From Diaphorobacter sp. HDW4A (GTDB lineage Bacteria > Pseudomonadota > Gammaproteobacteria > Burkholderiales > Burkholderiaceae_C): 64,000 nt of DNA. The notes below the pieces were generated by a model. The model made no database searches, had not been told where the DNA came from, and saw nothing but the letters and a program-made list of their open reading frames with translations. Numbering within the stretch: position 1 is the first letter of the stretch; each line of letters begins with the position of its first letter. Both the position numbers and the translations under genes were made by a program. The DNA lies in the NCBI RefSeq assembly GCF_011305995.1, contig NZ_CP049910.1, positions 6,276,501 through 6,340,500 of the forward strand, in the 5' to 3' direction. Shown piece after piece: positions 25,694-33,298 of the stretch.

Positions 25694-26899
25694 ATGACCA
25701 CCCAAGCTTTCATCTGCGACGCCATCCGCACTCCCTTCGGCCGCTACGGCGGCGCGCTTGCGGGCGTGCGTACCGATGACCTCGGAGCGCTGCCGATCAA
25801 GGCGCTCATGGAGCGCAATCCCAACGTCGACTGGAAGGCCGTCACCGACGTGATCTACGGCTGCGCCAACCAGGCCGGTGAAGACAACCGCAACGTCGCC
25901 CACATGTCCTCGCTGCTCGCAGGTCTGCCGGTCGAGGTGCCGGGTTCGACCGTGAACCGCCTGTGCGGTTCGGGCCTTGACGCCGTAGGTACCGCCGCGC
26001 GCGCCATCAAGTCGGGCGAGGCGGGTCTGATGATCGCCGGTGGTGTGGAAAGCATGAGCCGTGCACCCTTCGTCATGCCCAAGGCCGAGTCCGCCTTCAG
26101 CCGCAACAACGCGGTGTACGACACGACCATCGGCTGGCGCTTCGTGAACAAGCTGATGAAGCAGCAGTACGGCGTGGACTCCATGCCGGAAACCGCAGAG
26201 AACGTGGCCGACGATTTCAAGATCGAGCGCGACGCGCAGGACCGCATGGCACTGGCCTCGCAGCAGAAGGCCGCTGCCGCCATCGCCGCAGGCTACCTCG
26301 CCAAGGAAATCGTGCCGGTGTCGCTCGCCCAGAAGAAGGGCGATCCGCTCATCGTGAGCCAGGACGAACACCCGCGCGCGACGACGCTCGAAGCGCTCGC
26401 CAAGTTGAAGGGCGTGGTGCGCCCCGATGGTTCGGTGACCGCAGGTAATGCCTCCGGCGTGAATGACGGTGCCTGCGCGCTGCTGCTCGCCAACGAAGAA
26501 GCGGCCAAGAAATACAGCCTCGTGCCCAAGGCCCGCGTGGTCGGCATGGCCACGGCTGGCGTGGCTCCGCGCATCATGGGCTTCGGCCCCGCGCCTGCCG
26601 TGCGCAAGGTGCTGGCGCTGACCGGCCTCACGCTCGACCAGATGGATGTGATCGAGCTGAACGAAGCCTTCGCCGCACAGGGCCTCGCCGTGCTGCGCGA
26701 CCTCGGCATCGCCGACAACGACAAGCGCGTGAACCAGTGGGGCGGCGCCATCGCTCTGGGCCACCCGCTCGGCGCATCGGGCGCGCGTCTCGCGACGACG
26801 GCTGTGAACCAGCTGCACACGCTCGGCGGTCGCTACGCGCTGTGCACGATGTGCATCGGCGTGGGCCAGGGCATTGCGGTGATTCTGGAAAAAGTGTGA
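25694..26899 (+). CDS. pcaF: 3-oxoadipyl-CoA thiolase
   Basis: 401 residues of the thiolase II family with the nucleophile cysteine in VNRLCGSGLDAV (Cys91), the histidine motif near residue 357 (ALGHPLGASGAR) and the second cysteine in CTMCIGVGQG. It cleaves 3-oxoadipyl-CoA to succinyl-CoA and acetyl-CoA, the last step of the beta-ketoadipate pathway. The N-terminus FICDAIRTPFGRYGGAL is typical of PcaF/PaaJ. PaaJ of phenylacetate catabolism is an alternative name; the operon context favours PcaF. Confidence 0.94.
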   Translation: MTTQAFICDAIRTPFGRYGGALAGVRTDDLGALPIKALMERNPNVDWKAVTDVIYGCANQAGEDNRNVAHMSSLLAGLPVEVPGSTVNRLCGSGLDAVGTAARAIKSGEAGLMIAGGVESMSRAPFVMPKAESAFSRNNAVYDTTIGWRFVNKLMKQQYGVDSMPETAENVADDFKIERDAQDRMALASQQKAAAAIAAGYLAKEIVPVSLAQKKGDPLIVSQDEHPRATTLEALAKLKGVVRPDGSVTAGNASGVNDGACALLLANEEAAKKYSLVPKARVVGMATAGVAPRIMGFGPAPAVRKVLALTGLTLDQMDVIELNEAFAAQGLAVLRDLGIADNDKRVNQWGGAIALGHPLGASGARLATTAVNQLHTLGGRYALCTMCIGVGQGIAVILEKV

Positions 26900-26992
26900 T
26901 GGACATTTTTCCCTTGCCCGTCTGTGGCCGAGGGAGAAAAACGCAGAGCGTGTGCATGACTGCATGCGCGCTGCGATGGAAGGAATGAGATA

Positions 26993-27790
26993 GTGAGCAA
27001 CGAACAATTCATCGCCACCCAAGGCGGCAATCTCCGCGTTCGCGTGGAGGGTCCGCAGGACGCTCCTGCGCTGGTGTTCTCCAACTCGCTGGGCACCACG
27101 CTCGAGATGTGGGACGCGCAAGCCGCGAAGTTCGCGAAGGACTTCCGCGTGGTGCGCTACGACACGCGCGGCCATGGCGGCAGTGTGGTGTCGCCCGGTG
27201 CCTACAGCTTTGATCTGCTGGGCGCGGACGTGATCGCGATTCTCGATGCGCTCAAGATCGAACGCGCGCATTTCTGCGGCATCTCGATGGGTGGCTTCAC
27301 CGGCTTGTGGCTGGGTGTGAACGCCGCATCCCGCATGCGCAGCATCGCCGTGTGCAACAGCGCCGCCAAGATCGGCACACCAGATGGCTGGAACACCCGC
27401 TCCGCCATGGTGCGCGAAAAGGGCAAGGCCGCGATGCGCGAGCTTGCGGATTCGTCGCCCTCGCGCTGGTTCACCGAGGCCTTCATTGCCGCGCAGCCTG
27501 CCGTGGTGCAGCGCTCGCAGTCGTGGATCGCCGCCGTCGATCCGCAGGGCTACGCCGGTTGCTGCGATGCGCTCGCAGGTGCCGATCTGCGTGACCGCAT
27601 CGGCAGCATTTCCGTGCCCACGCTGATCGTCGCGGGCAGCGCCGATCCGGTCACCACTGTGGCCGATGGTCAGTTCATGCAGCAGCATATTCCCGGCGCG
27701 AAGCTCGCCGAGGTGCCCGCCTCCCACCTCTCCAATCTCGAAGCGCCGCAGGCGTTCGACGACGCGCTTTCGCAGTTCCTGCGTGCGTGA
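26993..27790 (+). CDS. pcaD: 3-oxoadipate enol-lactonase
   Basis: 265-residue alpha/beta hydrolase with nucleophile motif GISMGG (Ser98), oxyanion region VFSNSLGTTLEMWD and YDTRGHGGS. These are the signatures of PcaD, which opens 3-oxoadipate enol-lactone to 3-oxoadipate. A GTG start is used. It follows pcaF by 93 bp, so the operon order is I-J-F-D. Both the catechol and the protocatechuate branch need this enzyme. Confidence 0.92.
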   Translation: MSNEQFIATQGGNLRVRVEGPQDAPALVFSNSLGTTLEMWDAQAAKFAKDFRVVRYDTRGHGGSVVSPGAYSFDLLGADVIAILDALKIERAHFCGISMGGFTGLWLGVNAASRMRSIAVCNSAAKIGTPDGWNTRSAMVREKGKAAMRELADSSPSRWFTEAFIAAQPAVVQRSQSWIAAVDPQGYAGCCDALAGADLRDRIGSISVPTLIVAGSADPVTTVADGQFMQQHIPGAKLAEVPASHLSNLEAPQAFDDALSQFLRA

Positions 27791-27815
27791 AGTGGCTGGG
27801 AAGGCGGTGGACGTG

Positions 27816-28889
27816 ATGGGTGAAAAGACAGTCGACAACAACCCGCGCTGGAAGCAGCGCCCCGAGGGTTCGACCTGGGGCGACTTCGGCGCGGACGACC
27901 AGCTTGGTCGCCTGAATCTGCTCACGCCCGAGAAAGTGCGCCAGGGCGCGGCGGAGGTGCAGGAAGGTCTGCGCTTTTCGCTAAGCCTGCCGCTCGACTA
28001 TCCCGGCGGCAATGCGCTCAATCCGAATCGCAATCCACCCGTGCTGCGGCCCCTGCTGCGCAAGGGGCTGGTCAACTTCAACTGCCTGCTGGGCGAACTC
28101 GAACCGGGCCGCACCGATGTGCTGTCCGACGATCTGGCGATCCTGCATCTGCAGTACTCCACGCAGTGGGACGGCCTCGCGCACGCGGGCGGCATGTTCG
28201 ACGCGAATGGCGATGGGCTGCCCGAAGCCGTCTACTACAACGGCTTTCGCGCGGGGCGCGACGTGGTGGGGCCGAGCGATGTGAGCGACTGCGGCGTGCC
28301 CGCAGCGCCTGGCGCGGCGAAAAGCACATCGTCCGCAGGCCCGCTGGGCATCGAAGCCATGGCTGCAAATGGCGTACAGGGGCGAGGCGTGATGATCGAT
28401 CTGCGCGCGCACCTCGGTGACGAGCGCACGGTGGTTGGCTACGACACGCTGATGCGCGTGATGGACGCGGACCGCGTCGTGGTGCAGCCGGGGGACATCG
28501 TCTGCCTGCACACCGGCTTTGCACAGCGCGTGCTGGACATGAAGAAGCAACCCGACCCCGCCGTGCTCGGCGCCGCCTGTGCGGTGCTCGATGGCCGCGA
28601 CGAGAAGCTGCTGAACTGGATTACCGACAGTCAGCTCGCCGCCATCGCGGCAGACAACTACGCCGTCGAGGCCTTCCCCGCAAAGCAAGGCGCTGCTTGT
28701 TGTGCGGCACTGCCTTTGCATGAGCATTGCCTGTTCAAACTCGGCGTGCATCTGGGTGAGCTCTGGCATCTCACGCCGCTGGCCCAATGGCTGCGCGCGC
28801 GTGGACGCAATCGTTTTCTGCTGACCGCTCCGCCGCTGAATTTGCCCGGAGCGATCGCCTCACCCGTCACCCCTGTGGCGACGGTGTGA
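27816..28889 (+). CDS. Cyclase-family (kynurenine formamidase-like) hydrolase
   Basis: 357 residues of the putative cyclase family (metal-dependent amidohydrolase/lactonase). The key stretch is LQYSTQWDGLAHAGG, the family's H/S-T-x-W/I-D-x-x-x-H metal-binding region, with a further DLRAHLGDERTV and PGDIVCLHTG. The start at 27816 follows a GGAAGG-like site and overlaps no neighbour. In this operon it may open a lactone or cleave an amide of a ring-fission product. The substrate is unknown. Confidence 0.85.
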   Translation: MGEKTVDNNPRWKQRPEGSTWGDFGADDQLGRLNLLTPEKVRQGAAEVQEGLRFSLSLPLDYPGGNALNPNRNPPVLRPLLRKGLVNFNCLLGELEPGRTDVLSDDLAILHLQYSTQWDGLAHAGGMFDANGDGLPEAVYYNGFRAGRDVVGPSDVSDCGVPAAPGAAKSTSSAGPLGIEAMAANGVQGRGVMIDLRAHLGDERTVVGYDTLMRVMDADRVVVQPGDIVCLHTGFAQRVLDMKKQPDPAVLGAACAVLDGRDEKLLNWITDSQLAAIAADNYAVEAFPAKQGAACCAALPLHEHCLFKLGVHLGELWHLTPLAQWLRARGRNRFLLTAPPLNLPGAIASPVTPVATV

Positions 28890-28979
28890 ACTGACATTTG
28901 TTCGACACGAGCCGCCGGACGCTCCATGGATCCGGCAACGACGCATGTCCCCAGCGGACATGCCACAGGAGACAAAGCT

Positions 28980-29276
28980 GTGCCCTACATCATCGAGACC
29001 TTCGACAAACCGGATCACCAGGAAGTGCGCCGTGCAGCGCGCGCCGCGCACCTGGAATATCTGGAGCGCAACAAGCACCTGCTGCATGCATGCGGCGCCA
29101 AGCTGGCCGACGACGGCACGGACCTTGGGGGCGGCCTGTATGTGGTGGCGCTGGACACGCGCGAGGAAGCCCAGCGCTTCATTGAAGCGGATCCGTTTTA
29201 TGCGGTGGGCCTGTTCGAGCGCGTGACGCTCACGCGTTGGCGCAAGGCGTATGTGGAGGGTCGCAGCTATCTGTGA
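28980..29276 (+). CDS. YciI-like protein
   Basis: 98 residues of the YciI family, a ferredoxin-like alpha+beta fold. Marks are PYIIETFDKPDHQEVRRAAR, the conserved HLEYLERNKHLL, and AQRFIEADPFYAVGLFERV with the family's DPF. A GTG start at 28980 follows AGGAGA; a longer ATG start would add 18 atypical residues. The fold is shared with muconolactone isomerase and related small isomerases, so a role on a lactone intermediate is plausible. Function unproven. Confidence 0.82.
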   Translation: MPYIIETFDKPDHQEVRRAARAAHLEYLERNKHLLHACGAKLADDGTDLGGGLYVVALDTREEAQRFIEADPFYAVGLFERVTLTRWRKAYVEGRSYL

Positions 29277-29330
29277 CGAGCGCGGCTGCCTTCGGGTGGC
29301 CTGCGATATTCCCCTTGGAGACTTTTTTTC

Positions 29331-30056
29331 ATGACAACCCAAGACAAGCGCGAACGCGTTCTCATCACCGGTGGAGGTGCCGGCATCGGTGCCGCCACGG
29401 CCGAGCGCTGCCGTGCCGACGGCTACGAGCCCATCGTGATCGACCGCGTGGTCGAGCATGTGCCGGGCGGAATCCAGGCCGATCTGTCGAACCCTGCCGA
29501 AACCGCGCGCGCTCTTGAGCAGGCGCTGGCCGGTGGCCCCATCACCCGATTGGTGAACAATGTGGGCGTGGTCGTTCCGGCCGAGGCCGAAGCGCAGACG
29601 CTCGAGCAGTTCGATCTGGCCTATGCGCTCAATCTGCGCTGCTCGCTGCAATGCATGCAGGCGCTGTTGCCGGGCATGAAGGCAGCGGGCTTTGGCCGCA
29701 TCGTCAACATGTCCTCGCGCGCCGCGCTGGGCAAGGATCTGCGTACCGCGTATTCCGCGACCAAGGCAGGCCTCATCGGCATGACGCGCGTGTGGGCGTT
29801 GGAGCTCGGCAAGTTCGGCATCACCGCCAACGCCATTGGCCCCGGACCGATCCGCACCGACCTGTTCGACAAGGCCAACCCGCCCGATGCGCCGCGCACG
29901 CAGGCCATCATCAACGCGGTGCCGGTCAAGCGCGTGGGTACGCCCGATGACGTGGCGCACGCGACTGCTTATTTGCTTGATGCGCGCAGCGGCTTCGTGA
30001 CGGGTCAGGTTCTGTATGTCTGCGGCGGCATGACAGTCGGCGTGGCCGGCGTCTGA
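29331..30056 (+). CDS. Short-chain dehydrogenase/reductase
   Basis: 241-residue classical SDR. The nucleotide loop is LITGGGAGIG (residues 11-20), the structural NNVG motif is at 76-79, the catalytic serine lies in NMSSRAAL, and YSATK places Tyr141 and Lys145. PGPIRTD follows at the substrate loop. The glycine loop and D38 in VIDR suggest NAD(H) preference, which is inference. It is part of the pca operon and may oxidise a hydroxy intermediate. The substrate is unknown. Confidence 0.9.
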   Translation: MTTQDKRERVLITGGGAGIGAATAERCRADGYEPIVIDRVVEHVPGGIQADLSNPAETARALEQALAGGPITRLVNNVGVVVPAEAEAQTLEQFDLAYALNLRCSLQCMQALLPGMKAAGFGRIVNMSSRAALGKDLRTAYSATKAGLIGMTRVWALELGKFGITANAIGPGPIRTDLFDKANPPDAPRTQAIINAVPVKRVGTPDDVAHATAYLLDARSGFVTGQVLYVCGGMTVGVAGV

Positions 30057-30080
30057 TCTGCAAATTCGGTCAGTCTTTCT

Positions 30081-30142
30081 GGGGACCCTCTGCACAAATC
30101 GATCGACAAGCATGCGTCGATCTGATTTGTGCAGAAGGCCCC
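30081..30142. repeat. 62-bp long hairpin / inverted repeat
   Basis: Near-perfect 27-base arms (30081-30107 and 30116-30142), sharing GGGG, CTGCACAAATC and GATCGAC, around an 8-base loop. Arms differ only by one-base insertions. It lies between the SDR gene and the transporter gene. No U-tract follows, so it is not a simple terminator. The CTGCACAAATC ends resemble IS5-type terminal repeats, by memory only. Confidence 0.7.
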
Positions 30143-30270
30143 TAAGCAACTCAAAACAAAACAACGGGGACGGGGCGGCGGCCTTCACGTGGTGCGCCGG
30201 ACAGGGTCCGGCTGCATTGCGCGGGAAGGCGTGGCGCAACCTTGCTCCTCACAAATGACAAGCGTTCTAC

Positions 30271-31608
30271 ATGTCCAAGATCACTGCATTCTTCACCGAG
30301 CTGATGCGGCGCTACCTGCCCGATCCGTTCGTCTTCGCGATTCTGCTCACGCTGCTCACTATGGTGCTGGCCGTCGTGGTGGAGGGTCGTCTGCCGACGG
30401 CCACCACCATGGACTGGGGCAAGGGCTTCTGGAGCCTGCTGGCCTTCACCACCCAGATGGCGGTGATTCTGGCGATGGGCTATGTGCTCGCCTCCGCGCC
30501 GCTGGTTGACCGCCTGCTCAACAGCGTGGTTGACCGCGTGCACAGCCCGCGCAAGGCCATCATCGTGGCCACGCTCGTGGGCTGCATCGGCAGCTATCTG
30601 AACTGGGGCTTCGGCCTGATGATCGGCGGCATCGTCGCCAAGAAGCTCGCGCGCCGCGTCAAGGGCGTGCACTATCCGCTCATCATCGCGTCGGCGTACA
30701 GCGGCTTCACGATGTACGGCCTCGGCTTCTCGGCCACGATTCCCGTGCTGATCTCCACCAAGGGCCACGCCTTCGAGTCGAAGATGGGCCTGATCCCGCT
30801 GACCGAAACCATCTTCTCGGCGCCCATCCTGCTCACCTCGCTGGCCGTGCTGATCGTGCTGCCGCTGCTCAACGCCGCCATGCATCCCAAGGCGGGCGAG
30901 ACAGTGACCGAGATCGATCCCTCACTCGACAACGATGCGCCTAAGAAAACCATCGGCGAGAGTCTGCTCGGCGACGAGAACACCATTGCGCACAAGCTCA
31001 ATCACAGCCGCATCCTGAGCCTGCTGATCGGTCTTGTCGGCATGGCCTACGTGGTCATGCACTTCATGAACAATGGCACGATGGATCTGAATCTGATCAA
31101 CTTCTTCATTCTGTTTCTCGGCGTGCTGCTGCTCGGCACTCCGTTGAACTATGTCGAGAAGCTCAACGAAGGTGTGAAGACTATTGGCGGCATCATCCTG
31201 CAGTTCCCGTTCTACGCGGGCATCATGGCGATCATGGCGGGCTCGGGCCTGGTCGAGAGCATCGCGCATGTGTTCGTGAACATCTCCACGCCCAACACAC
31301 TGCCGTTCTGGGGGCTGATCAGCTCGTTCCTGATCAACTTCTTCGCCCCCTCGGGTGGCGGTCACTGGGTGGTGCAGGGCCCGTTCATGATCGATGCGGC
31401 CAACGCGATGAACGCATCGCTCGCGCAGACCGCGATGTCGGTCATGCTGGGCAATGCCTGGAATGACCTGGTGCAACCGTTCTGGATTCTGCCTGCGCTC
31501 GCATTGTCACGCCTGAAGCTCAAGGACATCATGGGCTACACCGTGGTGTCGATGTTCGTCATCGGCGCGATCTACATTGCGGTCATCCTCATTTGGCCGC
31601 ATCTCTGA
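30271..31608 (+). CDS. Short-chain fatty acid transporter (AtoE family)
   Basis: 445 residues with about 11-12 transmembrane helices. The N-terminus FFTELMRRYLPDPFVFAILLTLLT, the loop WGFGLMIGGIVAKKLARRV and the conserved FFAPSGGGHWVVQGPF are AtoE hallmarks. AtoE imports short-chain carboxylates such as acetoacetate or butyrate across the inner membrane. In this operon it may carry a carboxylate linked to the aromatic pathway. No ribosome binding site is obvious before the ATG at 30271. Confidence 0.9.
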   Translation: MSKITAFFTELMRRYLPDPFVFAILLTLLTMVLAVVVEGRLPTATTMDWGKGFWSLLAFTTQMAVILAMGYVLASAPLVDRLLNSVVDRVHSPRKAIIVATLVGCIGSYLNWGFGLMIGGIVAKKLARRVKGVHYPLIIASAYSGFTMYGLGFSATIPVLISTKGHAFESKMGLIPLTETIFSAPILLTSLAVLIVLPLLNAAMHPKAGETVTEIDPSLDNDAPKKTIGESLLGDENTIAHKLNHSRILSLLIGLVGMAYVVMHFMNNGTMDLNLINFFILFLGVLLLGTPLNYVEKLNEGVKTIGGIILQFPFYAGIMAIMAGSGLVESIAHVFVNISTPNTLPFWGLISSFLINFFAPSGGGHWVVQGPFMIDAANAMNASLAQTAMSVMLGNAWNDLVQPFWILPALALSRLKLKDIMGYTVVSMFVIGAIYIAVILIWPHL

Positions 31609-31678
31609 TTTTTCGATTTTTGTTTTCGCATTCCCCGCAAGTCATCAACCATCAACCGTTTTTCCAAGGAGCAATCTC

Positions 31679-31963
31679 ATGCTGTACATGGTCGAAATGA
31701 TCGTCAAGATCCCTCATTCGATGGACCCGCAAGTGGTCAATGAAATCAAGGCCAAGGAAAAGGCCTACTCGCAGCAACTGCAGCGCGATGGCAAGTGGCG
31801 TCATCTGTGGCGTGTGGTGGGCGAGTACTCCAACGTCAGCATCTTTGACGTGGCCAGCAACGACGAGCTGCACACGCTGCTGAACAACTTGCCGCTGTTC
31901 CCGTTCATGGAAATCAAGGTGAAGCCGCTGGCCAACCACCCGTCGTCCATTGTGCAGGAATGA
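31679..31963 (+). CDS. catC: Muconolactone delta-isomerase family protein
   Basis: 94 residues, the full length of CatC. It reads MLYMVEMIVKIPHSMD, then RDGKWRHLWRVVGEYSNVSIFDV and LLNNLPLFPFMEIKVKPLANHPSS, which is the family signature. CatC converts muconolactone to 3-oxoadipate enol-lactone, the substrate of PcaD encoded upstream. CatA and CatB are not in the window. Alternatively it acts on substituted muconolactones. Confidence 0.92.
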   Translation: MLYMVEMIVKIPHSMDPQVVNEIKAKEKAYSQQLQRDGKWRHLWRVVGEYSNVSIFDVASNDELHTLLNNLPLFPFMEIKVKPLANHPSSIVQE

Positions 31964-32081
31964 TGTCAATCTCGAACTGAGATCCCCATCGCAGGGTCAC
32001 ATAACAAACAAGGCCCGCATCCACAAGGTGCGGGCTGTGCATTGCACATCCGTCTTTTCAAGCATTGAGGAAACAAACCAC

Positions 32082-33086
32082 ATGGCACTTCGCAACACCC
32101 CGCGTCGCACCGCTCTGACCACCATGGCAACCCTGGCCGTGGCATCCTGCGCGCTGGCCCTGCCGTTTGCCGCAACGGCCAACGACAATTTTCCGAACAA
32201 ACCGATCACCATCGTCGTACCGTTTTCGGCCGGTGGCACCACCGACATCCTGGCGCGCGTGATCGCGCAGGATCTGGGCAAGCAGCTCGGTCAGACCGTA
32301 GTGGTGGACAACCGCGCAGGCGCGGGCGGCAACATCGGCGGCGCACTGGCCGCACGCGCGCCAGCCGACGGCTACACGCTCTTTATGGGAACCGTGGGAA
32401 CCCATGCGATCAACGAGGCGCTCTACAAGAAGATGCCCTTCAATCCGGGCAAGGATTTCCAGCCGCTGTCGCGCGTGGCGAATGTGCCCAATCTGCTGGT
32501 CGCCAATCCGAACCAACCGTTTCGCACCGTGCCCGAGCTGATCGCGTATGCCAAGGCGCATCCGGGTCAGGTCAACTTTGGCTCTTCGGGCAGTGGCAGC
32601 TCGATCCATCTGTCGGGCGAGCTGTTCAAGATGATGGCCAAGGTCGACATGGTGCACGTGCCCTACAAGGGCAGCGCGCCGGCAGTGACCGACCTGCTCG
32701 GCAACCAGATCGCGATCATGTTCGACAATATGCCGTCCGCCATTTCGCATGTGCGTGCGGGCAAGCTGCGCCCCATCGCGGTGACCACGGCCAAGCGTTC
32801 GCCAGAGTTGCCGGACGTTCCAACGATTGCCGAAGCCGGTGTGCCGGGGTATGAGGCGACTTCGTGGTTTGGTCTGTTCACTACGGCGGGTACGCCCAAG
32901 CCTGTGGTGGACAAGCTGAGCGCGGCGCTTGCGAAGTCGTTGGCTGCGCCTGCGGTGCGCAACAAGATCAAGGAGCAGGGGGGCGAAGTGGTCAGCGAGA
33001 CGCCCGAGCAATTCGCCGCCTTCATCAAGACCGAAGCCGACAAGTGGGCCAAGGTAGTCAAGGCCTCCGGCGCTACTGCCGATTGA
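32082..33086 (+). CDS. Bug/TctC-family tripartite tricarboxylate transporter substrate-binding protein
   Basis: 334 residues with a Sec signal (about residues 1-28, ending ATAN) and the Bug fold: PNKPITIVVPFSAGGTTDIL, the VDNRAGAGGNIGG loop, and MFDNMPSAISHVRAGKLRPIAVT. These periplasmic proteins bind carboxylates and aromatics for import or sensing. No TctA/TctB membrane genes are nearby, which is normal for orphan Bug proteins. A hairpin GCCCGCA/TGCGGGC at 32013-32035 in the leader, without a U-tract, may be an mRNA-processing or attenuation site. Confidence 0.9.
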   Translation: MALRNTPRRTALTTMATLAVASCALALPFAATANDNFPNKPITIVVPFSAGGTTDILARVIAQDLGKQLGQTVVVDNRAGAGGNIGGALAARAPADGYTLFMGTVGTHAINEALYKKMPFNPGKDFQPLSRVANVPNLLVANPNQPFRTVPELIAYAKAHPGQVNFGSSGSGSSIHLSGELFKMMAKVDMVHVPYKGSAPAVTDLLGNQIAIMFDNMPSAISHVRAGKLRPIAVTTAKRSPELPDVPTIAEAGVPGYEATSWFGLFTTAGTPKPVVDKLSAALAKSLAAPAVRNKIKEQGGEVVSETPEQFAAFIKTEADKWAKVVKASGATAD

Positions 33087-33256
33087 TTCTTCTGTTTGGT
33101 TTCCACGAAGCCTCTTCGGCTTCGATGGCGCTCATTTTTGAGGCGCCAATACAGCCCCTGGTGCGTTGTTGCGAAGCCTTGCCGTAGTCACACTACTGTC
33201 TGCGGCTTCGGCGCCTGGCCTGAGGGGCTGTTTTGTTGTTGTAGTTGTGATTCCGA
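33085..33256 (+). repeat. Dispersed repeat family A, copy 1
   Basis: The core 33151-33231 has end arms ACAGCCCCT and AGGGGCTGT around a second hairpin (CGAAGCC .. GGCTTCG), followed by TTTTGTTGTT. An upstream hairpin GAAGCC/GGCTTC precedes it. The whole aligns with 46653-46830, including TTTTGAGGCG..AATACAGCCCCT. It lies between convergent genes and can serve as a terminator on the + strand. Confidence 0.75.
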
Positions 33257-33298
33257 GGGCGGTTGGCTTTGGGTTTCGCCGTCGTTCTCGATGTTGAC

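Noticed and set aside
25628..27925. A 765-codon minus-strand frame
   Set aside because: Antisense to pcaJ, pcaF and pcaD, which show full catalytic motifs. No family features.
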